Part shown: piece by piece, positions 36,330 through 46,894 of the stretch
Numbering within the stretch: the stretch's first letter is position 1
Layout of the letters: the number at the start of each line of letters is the position of its first letter
From: Odobenus rosmarus divergens
Taxonomy: Eukaryota > Chordata > Mammalia > Carnivora > Odobenidae
Direction of reading: 5' to 3'
Assembly (NCBI RefSeq): GCF_000321225.1
Contig: NW_004450566.1
Location: 1,390,292 to 1,454,291 of the forward strand
DNA length: 64,000 nucleotides
Notes under the pieces: model-generated
Database searches by the model: none
Told to the model about the DNA's origin: nothing
What the model saw: the letters and a program-made list of their open reading frames with translations, nothing else
Translations under genes and position numbers: made by a program

Positions 36330-37500
36330 TTAGAGTCCAATGGGCAATTTTCAATCCTTATTAACTTGGCCTTTCAGCAGCATTTGACATAACTCCTAAC
36401 CTGCTAAAAAAATACATTTCCTGTTTTGCTGAATTTGTCAACTCCTCTGGCCAAGTCAGAAATCTGGGCATCTCCTAGACTCCTTTGACTCCTTCATTTC
36501 CTATCAGTGACAAAGGCCTGCTAATTCTAGCTTCTGAATATTTTCTAGAATAGGCATATTCCTTTTATCTCCATTGAAAAAAATTTAAGCTAGAGAGCTG
36601 ATCTTTCTCTTGGCTTATGCCAAAAATATCCTAAAAAAAACTCTGTCTGTACATTTCCCGGTTCTAATCAGTTTGCTATATAGTGAAATGAAAAAAAGAT
36701 GAGGTCATTCTTCTTAAAACCATTTTAGTGGCTCCTACTTCCCTTAGACTGAAGTTGAAATTCATTACAAACATCTGTGCAATCTCTCATTTATCTTTTA
36801 CCACAAAAAAACCACCCTATTGTCTAAGTTATAGCCATACAGAACCTAGAATATAGTTACTGAATTGAATTTGAAATGCATGGATAGGCTTCTGGGTCTA
36901 CCTAAAGCAGTTTTCCAAAAAAAAAAGTGTTTGTGCATTCTCTTCTGTTTCATCACATTCTTTAAAGTTAAAGAATCTGACTCAAGGGGCTAGTTTGGTA
37001 TGGCTGAATTCACTCCATGCTCCAGTTTCTTTATATATCCAAACCTTTTCTTCATCCTTTTGACTTACGGAGAGTAAGGGAGCGACCATAAAAAAATAGT
37101 GCAAGCTGATGAAGTTCTGACTGGGAAGAAACTTCTCCCAAGGCAAATTAAGGCCTTCATTAGCTTGCATGAGGAGGACTGTGATAGTTTCCTAACTGGT
37201 ATTAAAAAAATCTGTCTTCCCCAGTCTTTCCTACAATCTTTTGGCAAAGCCATAAAAGTAAAAAAAAGGTCATGTCATTCCTTATTTAACACTCTTTAAT
37301 GGCTCACCCTGATCTTGAAAAAAAAGTGCAGCCATTTTCACTGTGGCTGAGTTACTCCCTGGTGTGGTCTCTCTGCCTACTTCTCCGTCCAGAGCTCTTA
37401 CTCCTTGCTTCAGCCATCCCAGGTGCTTGCACTTCCTCTAAAAGGCTGAGTTATTTTGCGTCTCTGTTTATTCCACTTATTTGACCCTCTTTTTCCATTA
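36330..37500. mobile_element. LINE2-like remnant (probable)
   Basis: Phrases such as GGGCATCTCCTAGACTCC, CATTTTAGTGGCTCCTACTT and CTGTGGCTGAGTTACTCCCT resemble the 3' region of old L2/CR1-type LINEs. It is interrupted and diverged. The short frames at 36982-37636 are within it and are not genes. Confidence 0.45.
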
Positions 37501-38218
37501 CCATTTCCTTCTTTATGCGTGTTCCAACTTCCATCTTGGGGCTTGAAAAAAATGGGTGCCTGACACATAGGAACTGTTGTATCATGTGGTTTCTGAAAGG
37601 CTGATTAACTGACAGACCAAATGAAGAGATAAGCATGTGGAGTCCATTCCCTCTTGGGAACCAAAACCAATTTGAAATCCTTTCCTTGACAATGCTTATT
37701 CTGCCCTCATCCTAATTTTCTTATTTTCAATTTGGTAACAACCTCTGAAAAGAGTGATATAAAATCCATTGCTTTTGTTTATTCCTCAACCCTTTATAAT
37801 CTGGCTTTTCATAATTTTACTGAAATTATTAAAAAAACATATCCATGTATCCTTCTTGCTATATTAAGTGCCTTTCTCTTTTGTATTCTCCTTACTTTCT
37901 CTCCTTTTGCATATCCTATCATCATCTCAAACTCAGCATGTCTAAAAAAAAATACTCTAAGATTCTTTTCACATCAATTTTCCACCTATGAACTTCTTTC
38001 TACAGTTGTGGAACTGGTCACCCAATCTCAGATCCTTGAGTTTAGTATCCCTCTCCTTATCCACTGAACTATTCGGTTTTTCTGTTTGTAATATCTCCTT
38101 TCATTCTGTACCATAAAAAAAATTACCACACTAGTCCACAGTTCTATCATTTCACTGATGCATGTTTGCAATAAAAAAATAGTTCTCTAATGAAATATGA
38201 GACACATGCATAATTTTT
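37501..38218. other. Pyrimidine-rich non-coding DNA, possibly more old LINE sequence
   Basis: TCATCTCAAACTCAGCATGT near 37922 resembles the same old LINE class as the preceding region. The 111-residue frame at 37732-38067 is hydrophobic, includes lattice residues and lacks motifs. Confidence 0.35.
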
Positions 38219-38429
38219 TTAAAAAGATTAAAAAAATTTAGAGAGAGAGAGAGAGAGAGAGATAGCGTGATGGGGAGAGGGACAAAAAAAAAAGAAGAGA
38301 GAGAATCTCAAGCAGACTCCCCACAGAGCGCAGAGCCCAACACAAAAAAAAGTCTCACAACCCTGAGATCATGATCTAAGTCAAAATCATGAGTTGGATG
38401 CTTAACCAACTGAGCTACCCAGGCTCCCC
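38219..38429 (-). mobile_element. Can-SINE, antisense
   Basis: GAGAGAGAG tract, AAGCAGACTCCCCACAGAGC and ATCATGATCTAAGTCAAAAT identify it. Lattice As at 38344 replace the usual GGGGCTC-type block. Confidence 0.9.
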
Positions 38430-40177
38430 AACATATATAATTTTAAATTGTCTAGTAGCAGCTTTTAAAAACATGAAAAGGTGAAATTTATTAATATATT
38501 TTATTTATCCCAGTAAAAAAAAAATAGCATTTCAAAATGTGATTAACATAAAAATTAATGAGATTTTAAATAAAAAAATCCTAGTCTTAGGAATCCAGTT
38601 CATATTTTATACTCAGAGCACATCTCAAGTTAGACTAATACATTTCCAGTGCTCAATAACTACATATAACTAGTGGCTGCTACAGAAAAAAACACAGAGG
38701 CTAGCTGGTCTCCTTTACTCCAAATTTTTACTTTTTCCAATGAAATCTGCATCCCACCAGCAGACTAATTATCTTTCAGCACTATTTTCATCATGAACAA
38801 AAAAAAAAGACTCTATGGTTACCTTCATTTGGGTTCCCTGGAAAGACCTGATCTCTAAAAAAAATTTAATGCAAGGATCTCCATCAATTCTTTTCATATA
38901 GCCAACATTATTTAAAAAAAACCCAGCATTACTTCAATTTATTCAACATTATACCACCAGACACAGTTACATTGGTCTTTTTCAGTCACTATTCTGTGAA
39001 CATGTCTGCCTCATTCTGCTTCTATGCCTTAACTCACACAGTTCCTGTTACTTGTCTGGTTTCCTCTCTTCTTAGCCCTCAACTCCCAGATCAAATTCTT
39101 TCTTTACGAAGCTTTACCTGACTAGTACAAGTAGAGGGGAAAAAAAAACTTCTGATGTGAGCATATCAATAAATTATGTAATTAACAATATTATTAAAAA
39201 AAAAATTGTTGCACTTTCTTTAATGAAATAAGAAAATATTGACAGCATGGAAAAAAGTACTCTTCATTAAAGACTTATCAATAATTATATAATTATTTAA
39301 TTGTAAATTATTAAAAAAAACTATTATTTACTATATACTAAACACTATGCTAAGTGAATTATGTGCGTTAAAAAAATTAATTCTCACAAAAATATGGGGA
39401 AGTTTCTATTACCCTATTTTGTAGCCAAAAAAATTGAAGTCCAGAAACATTAAATTGTCTGGAAAGAAGTGAGTGCAGGATTTGACACCTAACTCTTTGA
39501 CTACTGCTTTTAACCACAAAGTAACAGGGCCTTCTCCATGAAAAAAAATTGCCCCTAGGAGACTAAAAGAGTCTTCTAAATATAAGAATTATTGCAAAAA
39601 AAAACTCATTGGTAACCTAGACATCAACCCAGATACTTTCGTTAAGATATTGCAAAAAAAATATGATACATTATCTCAACTAAGATCTGATAAACTTTTC
39701 TGAGATTGTTTAAAAAAAGCTCTGCATTTATAAAAACTAAGCTTTTTCAACTTTTACAATGTTCATTAAAAAAAATAGTAAGCAGTTTAGAAATAGAAAT
39801 ACACATTTCAGATTCAATATGCTAGTAACATAGAAAATTTAAAAACACAGCTTGGAAAAATTGTGTGACTTAATCTAACGTTATCCTGTCCCCTTCTAAA
39901 TATTCTCTCATATGACTAAATTCAGCCTATGAGTTAAATATAAATTACAACTTATATAGATAAAATTCTTTCAGTAAAATTATTTTAGCCAAAGCATCCC
40001 ATTTGTGACATAGATGGGGAAAAAAGAAATAGGTCTAGAAATCGATCTATTTTAAAAAAAGATGATCAGATATCATGTGGTTACTGAATAAAAACTCTCA
40101 TAAATAAACCTTAAAAATTAGTATTATTTATATCCTATGTCATTTATGTCTTACAATTTGTAAGGTGAAAAAAATTT
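38430..40177. other. Mostly unique non-coding DNA with lattice marks
   Basis: AT-rich. 38980-39130 has a CT-rich character like the old LINE remnants upstream; otherwise nothing is recognised. Confidence 0.4.
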
Positions 40178-40389
40178 TTTTTTTAAGATTTTATTTATTT
40201 ATTTTAGAAAGAGAGAGGTAGAGAAAAAAAACAGGGGGAGGGGTTGGGGAGAGGGAGAGAGAAAATCCTAAGCAGGCTCCAAAAAAAACGTAGAGTTCCA
40301 CGTGGTGCCAGATCCCATGACCCTAAGGTCATGACCTGAGCCGAAATCAAGAGTTGGATGCTCAACTGACTTAGCCATCCAGGTGCCCC
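40178..40389 (-). mobile_element. Can-SINE, antisense
   Basis: T-rich tail to CCATCCAGGTGCCCC. The run at 40282-40288 stands where relatives read a CACTCAG-like block of equal length. Confidence 0.92.
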
Positions 40390-40400
40390 AAGATGCTCTT

Positions 40401-40650
40401 ACTTTTTTTTTTTTAAATTTTATTATGTTATGTTAATCACTATACATTACATCATTAGTTTTTGATGTAGTGTTCCATGAGTCATTGTTTGCGTATAACA
40501 CCCAGTGTTCCATGCAGTACGTGCCTCTTTAATACCCATCACCAGGCTAACCCATTCCCCCACCCCCTTCCCTCTAGAACCCTCAGTTTGTTTCTCAGAG
40601 TCTGTAGTTTCTCATGGTTGTTCAAAAAAATCGATTCCCCTCCCCTTACT
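40401..40650 (-). mobile_element. L1 3' UTR, antisense, 5'-truncated
   Basis: T-run, then TTATGTTAATCACTATACAT and GTTTTTGATGTAGTGTTCCA: the reverse complement of the L1 3' end. It begins 12 bp after a SINE. The frame at 40477-40659 is its translation. Confidence 0.9.
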
Positions 40651-41849
40651 TTTAAATAGATTGTAGTTTCCAAATTGATACACAGAAAATTCCATTACTC
40701 CTTCCTTTACAACAAATGGGAATGTATCATTAAACTTAAAAAAACTCCCACTTACTTTTTATAAATGTATCTGTTGCAAAAGAATATGTAGTTCAAAAAA
40801 ATGTTTTCCAAACAAATGTCTTGTTCAAGTCATTCATATAAAGTGTGTGTTGAATATAATCTCTTGATATTCATTCATCACTGAACAGAAAACAGTTCTT
40901 TTATCTTAAAAAAAAAGGTCTTGAACCATTTGATCTTTCTTATCCCTATGTCAGAGCATTCTCCAACTTGCTTTCCTCTGAAAAGTGGAGTTCTAGTCAG
41001 TACTGGACAGATTAGAATAATGAAAAAAATTTACATGGAGTACTCACTCCTTCTAATTGCTAAATGCTTCATCTTGTTTTTGCATACTTTATTACCACAA
41101 TAGCCAAATTCTTGCTTTGATACTGACCAGGAGAAAAAAAAAATGTTTATTTTACAGCATATAATTTTTCTTCATTAAGAGGGTATTTACATGAAAAAAA
41201 ATCCTTTGTTCCAAAATATTTACAGTTTCTGCCACCCTAAATCTCTCTGGAAAAAAATGGGACTGCATTAAAATGGTAAATTCAGGGGAGGGTTGAGAAC
41301 TTTTATTCTTTTAGTTTCTTCCAAATTCTGTATACTTTAAGAGATGCTGGCTCTTTCTACATTAAAAAAAATGAAATGCTTTTGTCAGACCCACATTCTG
41401 CACACATGGCATTAGCTATGTGTGCAGAGTGAATTAGCTGCAATAATATTAGGTTGGTTTTCTAATTTATTTTTCTACATTTTAAGTTGAACTGGAAAAT
41501 CCAATGCAAAAGTTTTTAAGAAAATAGGTGCCTATATTATGAATTGCTTGAGATTTCCTTATAAAAAATAGAAATTTTGGAAAAGATGATGTCATTTTGT
41601 AAGTTAAAAAAATACCTCTACCTACTTATTTTACGTTGATCCCAAAACTCTTTAAAGGAATGCAGCCATGAAACCAAATGGGTTTATTATTAATACTTTA
41701 AAAAGAAGGCTGCATTTATACTTCATGACACTTTATGGGGAATCTTTCTTGATAAAAGAATGTAAAAAAATAGATGAGATGTGAGAATCTGGGCAGTCTT
41801 TTCTATTCATAGGATCATAATCTCTTCAACATTATCTTGTTTTTTAAAT
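40651..41849. other. Unique-looking non-coding DNA with one small hairpin
   Basis: AT-rich with lattice marks. A hairpin at 41397-41428 is listed separately. The frame at 40921-41103 has no domain. Confidence 0.45.
41397..41428. repeat. Small perfect inverted repeat (stem-loop)
   Basis: TCTGCACACAT (41397-41407) and ATGTGTGCAGA (41418-41428) are perfect reverse complements around a 10-nt loop, extendable outwards by a wobble and two pairs. Confidence 0.8.
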
Positions 41850-42039
41850 TTTTAAAAAAGATTTATTTACTTATTTTAGAGAGGCGGGGAGGTGCAGAGG
41901 GAGAGGGAGAAAGAATCTCGAGCATACTCCCCACTGAGCCGGGAGCCCGACACTGGGCTTAATCTCACTGCCCTGAAAGCATGACCTAAGCCGAAATCAA
42001 GAGTTGGATGCTCAATGGACTGAGCCACCCTGGTGCCCC
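41850..42039 (-). mobile_element. Can-SINE, antisense
   Basis: AGATTTATTTACTTATTTTA tail, GTGCAGAGGGAGAGGGAGAA middle, CCACCCTGGTGCCCC head. Confidence 0.92.
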
Positions 42040-43344
42040 TGCAGTATTTTGATTTTTAAAGTAACTATTTCTATTATTCCACTTTTCAGTGCAGAATTAT
42101 AACTGTAATTATACCTAGGTGGGGATAAAATTCTACCTCATTTCCCTAGCCCCAGATGGACTAAAAAAATCAGAGAGATGTGGTTTCGAAAGCTTTTTTA
42201 CTTGAAGAACATTTTAGAGCAGAGCTATGTATACACGCTTGTTAAAGATGTAAATTTTGTACAACCAATCTTAGAAAATTGTTTAGTAAGGTCTTGTAAG
42301 CTTCTATTTCTAAAACATGTTAAATTATTCTTATTTAATTTTTAACTCACGTGACTTCACTTAATTTAAGCCACCTCAAATACATAGTTTAAAAAAAACA
42401 TAGGTTTGTCATCAATGTTTTGTTGTTTCTGGAAACGTTGAGAAAGGAAAAAAAAAGCCAAGTTTTATCTAAACCAAAACAAAGTCTTTTTTTTTTTTTT
42501 TTACAAAAAAATTATCATCTTGAAATTTATTCTCTTTCTAATTGAATTGCTTGGAAAACATAAAAAAATAGTTAATAGCTTAACCTCTGATGTATACATT
42601 ATGCTGTTAATGGAATCTAAAAAAACCTATTTTACAAAAAGAAATTCTTAATTGGCTAGAAAAACCCAACTTGTGAAAAAAATGTTGCCTGATCTGAAGT
42701 AATAAAGTGTTGAAATGTACTAGGGCCTACAAAAAAAAATGCAAAGAAACTGTCAGGTACTTCTTTTCTCTACTGAGATTGTGAGGCTCGGGTTTTATTT
42801 TTGAAATAAACTTTTCTTGTAAAAAGAATAGGGAAATATAAAGATGAAAAAAACTACTATATTTGATTAAATCTAAGATGCTATGGATTATAAATTTCAC
42901 TATAAAAAAACGCACTTCTAAGTAAAAAAAGCATTACCAAATAAACCATGACATACCCTAGTTTGAAATTCTCATCCTAATTTTGAATTGTTAAAATGTG
43001 AAAAAAGTCATTGTAAAAAAAAAAAGATACTACATTTTTATACAATCTCCTAATCCAAACTTTGAGACTTATCTCATTAAGATTGTTTGACTCTTTGGTT
43101 AAAGCTTAACTTAACAGAAATGCATGCATGATGAAATTAGAAATCCTTTTAATTTTTTTAAACTGAAAATTTAGTTTGCTTGATGATTTTAAAGTGAGAG
43201 AAAGTTTAAATGTCTTGTGCCCTTAAAAGAATTAGCTGGTAAATGCCTATTGACTATTCAAAGTGAGAGACCCACACTAAAGTTGTTAGGAACAAAGTTG
43301 GAAAAAAAATAGGAACATTCATTTTAAAAAGTTAATTCCAAGGA
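42040..43344. other. Unique-looking non-coding DNA with lattice marks
   Basis: AT-rich, with a T18 tract at 42485-42502. No recognised repeat. Confidence 0.45.
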
Positions 43345-43545
43345 AGGGTGCCTGGGTGGTGCAGTAGGTTAAGCATCAGACTCTTGGTTTAACTTAGCTT
43401 GTGATCTCAGAGTTGGGGAATCAGTCTCACGTTGTCAGGATCCATGCTCAACGTGAGTCAGCTTGCGAGTCTCTCTTCCTCTCCCTCTGTGCCTCTACTT
43501 GTGTGCACGCTCTCTCTCAAATAAATACCTAAAAAAATTTTAAAA
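43345..43545 (+). mobile_element. Can-SINE, sense, diverged
   Basis: Head GGGTGCCTGGGTGGTGCAGT and tail CTCAAATAAATACC. Flanked by AAAGTTAATTCCAAGGA and AAAGTTAATTCAAAGGA, its target duplication. Confidence 0.92.
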
Positions 43546-44084
43546 AAGTTAATTCAAAGGAGAGGCAAAAAGGCCCTCTAGATAGTTGGTGGATAGCTAA
43601 GAAGAAAATGGTATCTTGAATGGTTTATCAGTTCTCTTTTGGAAAAAAAAAGAGATGATAAGGAGGTATTAGCAGCTATATTTCATGTTCCATAGGCAGA
43701 CTAACCTCACTAATCTAAAATTGAGAGAGCCCTGAACTAGTTTGTGGATTAAGAAGGTGAAATAGAAAAATATTTTGAATGGTGGAAGGAAATGGCACGT
43801 TACTTAATTGGGATATGAGTTTTTGTCTCTTTCAAATCTTCTTTTAATTATTTCCTTTTCAAGAGCTTTACAAAAAAAAGTCATGTCTATTTACAATATT
43901 TGTGTACTGGAGTAAATAATTTTGACAGTTTATGATGTAATTTGAAGCTTTTTCCACTTGGTGGCTACAGTGATTAAAGTTCTGATAAAAAAAATTTTGA
44001 GAACCTTATTTAATTTAAAATTAAGATTTAATTATCAAAACTATGTTAAAAATCTTTATTATGCCTGTTTCTATTTTTCTTTTT

Positions 44085-44262
44085 TAAAAAAGATTTGAGA
44101 AAAAAAAAGAGAGAGGAGGATTGGGGTGGGGGGTCAGAGGGAGAGGGAGAGGCCAACAAAAAAATGAGCAGGGAGCCTGACTCTAGGCTCCATCCCAGGA
44201 CACTGGGATCATGACCTGAGCTGAAGGCAGATGTTTAACTGACTGAGCCACCCAGGTGCCCC
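44085..44262 (-). mobile_element. Can-SINE, antisense
   Basis: Antisense copy ending CCACCCAGGTGCCCC. The lattice run near 44158-44167 replaces the CTCCCCGC-like block of its relatives at equal length. Confidence 0.92.
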
Positions 44263-45052
44263 TTATTCTTGAAAAAAATTTTCTGAACATATTATCACTA
44301 TTGGCATCAAGTAGCTCATATTACATTCTTGGAACCACACTTTAGGGAACTTTTTTGAATTTGGGGTTTTTAAATATTAGAATATTTTCTTTCCATGTAG
44401 TTTGAGAGTTGAATTGAATCAAATTGCTGAAAGTAGCTAATATATAGTTTTGGTTTTAAATAATTTATGAATTTTCAGTTTTAATATTGTGAGCAAAAAA
44501 TATTCCACCTAATATTTTGACTTGGGAAATGGATGAAAACATTATTCAAGTGTGCTAAAAAAAGTAATATCATCTCTTTTGCTTGTTTCCTTTTAATAAG
44601 AGCATATTTATCTAAAAAAAAAATATAATTTTATAGAATAAACTCTGAAGGAAAAGCATCATGTTAATCTGATGTAAAGTCAAGTCCTTTCTCAATGTAG
44701 CTCTAAAAATGTATTAAATACTACATCTTAAACCTTGTCTTATATATTACCATTATGTGTATTATTATCAGTATGCATCACATTAAAAAAATTTCATGAT
44801 ATATTTTTCATGGCATGTTTTCAGTCATATATTGCTCTAAGAAAAAAAACAGTTTATTTTTTTTATTGCTAAGCTTAAAAAGCTTCCTTTTTCTGGAAAA
44901 AAAAATGTGACTATTATGAAGTTATAGGATTTATTGTTTTCAATAATAGCATTTATATTTATGTGAGATTCATATATTACTGACAATTAAAACAAAGGCC
45001 TTGTCTCCAGTGAACTTAAAATAAGATACATATATATATATTTTATACAGTT
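44263..45052. other. Unique-looking non-coding DNA
   Basis: AT-rich flank of the L1 insertion; only lattice marks noted. Confidence 0.45.
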
Positions 45053-45064
45053 AAGATTTCTTTC

Positions 45065-45950
45065 AATCAGAGGAAAAGATGGCGAAGGAGTAAGGGACCC
45101 TATTCCAACCAGTCCCCAGAATTGAGCTGGATATCTACCAGACCACTCTGAACACCGACAAAATCAGCCTGAGATATAAGAGGATATATCTTGATCTCTA
45201 CAAACAGAATATCGCAGGCAGTTGGTTTTGAGGTATGAAGAAAAAAACCATGATTCTGTGGGCATATATCCAGAGATGAAGGGGGAGAGAGCTGAGCCAT
45301 CAGTATCCTGTACGGCTGGGGAACGATAGCCTCCTGTGCTGGGGACAGGGCACAAACTCACAGACGGGTACGGCAGGGAAAGGACTTTAGGGCAGCCCCC
45401 TGGACTGAAACCTGGAGCCGTGGGTCCATGCATGGGAATTGGGGGCGGCTGGCAGTTTTAGAAGCCCAAAGGGCACAAATGTGCCCTGACCTGGAGGCAA
45501 GGACTGGGAGTACCGCTAAGCGGTGCGCAACCCAGGAAGCTGCAGTTTTTAGCAGCATAGACAGAAACAGAGATAGTGTGGCCTGGAGAGCTCACTGAAG
45601 AACAGACTGCAATTTCTCTGTTCTGAGGCAGAGGGTTGGAAACGATCTCTTCTGCTCGGACTCTAGGAAGAGACCCGGAAAGCTGCCAGAGAACAAAAGG
45701 CCCGCAAAACCGGTTCTCACTGAGCCCATCCCCCCCCACAGGGGGCAGGGCAACTCTGCCCAAACATGGTTGCCTGAGTAACAGCGCAGCAGGCCCCTCC
45801 TCCCAGAAGAAAGGCTGGGAGAACAAGAGGCCGACAACCCTAAGTCCCCATAAAACAGGTGCATCTTGCTTGGGTTGTGGTCAGTAATTTGGACTCTGTA
45901 CATTCCCTCAACCACCCCTCAAGAAAAAAAATAGGAGGAGGAACCCCCAA
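45065..45950 (+). promoter_or_regulatory. L1 5' UTR (internal promoter region)
   Basis: About 0.9 kb, clearly GC-richer than the surroundings, between the 5' target duplication and ORF1. In L1 this part carries the internal promoter. The motif AAGATGGCG at 45076-45084 is of the YY1-binding type known near L1 starts; use here is inferred from the family. Confidence 0.7.
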
Positions 45951-45961
45951 AATGGGAAAGA

Positions 45962-46815
45962 TTCAGAGACTGTGACTTCTGCCACAGATTTACAAATGGA
46001 TACAGATAGAACCAAGATGTTGGAAATGGAATTCAGGGTAGCAATTGTGAAGACAATAGCTAGAATGGAGAAATCAATTAATGGCAACAGAGATTAAAAA
46101 AAGGCAGAAATGAAAACTGAACTGGCAGAACTTAAAAATGCTATCAATGAGAAAAAAAATAATCTAGATAATCTAACAGCTAGGGTAAGCGAGGCAGAAG
46201 AACGAATTAAAAAAAAAGAAGACCAATTGATAGAAAATAAGGGAAAAGAGGAGGCTGGGGAAAAACAACTCAGAATCCATGAAAACAGAATCAGAGAAAG
46301 AAGTGACACCATGAAACGTTCCAAAAAAAAAATTATTGGGATCCCTGAAGGGGTGGAGAGAGAGAGAGGACTTGAAGATAAAAAAAAGCAAATCATGCTA
46401 AGAACTTCCCTAATCTGGGAATGAAACAAACATTCGTAAAAAAAAGGCAGAGAGGACCCCTCACAAGATCAAGGAAAATAGGCCAATGTTCCGGCATATA
46501 ATAGTAAAACTCACAAATCTTAGAACCAAGGAAACCATCTTAAGGGCAGTTAGGGGGAAGAGATTCCTTACATACAGAAGGAGGAACATCAGAATAACGT
46601 CAGACCTATCCACAGAGACCTGACAAGCTAGAAAGGCTGGCAAGACATATTCAGGGTACTAAAAGAAAAAAACATGCAGCCAAGAATACGTTATCCAGCA
46701 AGGATGTCATTTAGAATGGATGAAAAAAAGCAGAGCTTCCAAGACCAGCAGAAACTGAAAGAATATGTGACCACTAAGCAAAAAAAGCAAGAAATATTAA
46801 GGGGGGTTCTATAAA
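45962..46815 (+). pseudogene. L1 ORF1 (nucleic-acid chaperone), broken
   Basis: ORF1p is the trimeric RNA-binding chaperone of the L1 particle. One frame runs from about 45962 (reading DSETVTSATDLQMDT) to a stop at 46422-46424. It includes a coiled-coil-like Glu/Lys/Leu-rich stretch (about 46110-46300) and the block IIGIPEGVERERGLE. The single internal stop, TAA at 46095-46097, is formed from lattice As, so it is not evidence of decay. After 46424 matches to the RNA-binding and C-terminal parts continue in other frames (RPMFRHIIVKLTN; NMQPRIRYPARMSF; LKEYVTTKQ), ending near 46813. Real frameshifts and lattice damage cannot be fully separated here. Confidence 0.8.
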
Positions 46816-46894
46816 AGGAGAAAGACCCCAAGAGTGAAAAAAAACAGAAATTTACAGGGACAATCTATAGAAACAAGGTTTTCACAGGCAACAA

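Noticed and set aside
45164..45915. Cluster of minus-strand frames (up to 122 codons)
   Set aside because: They lie antisense to the GC-rich L1 5' UTR, where stops are rare; no independent support.
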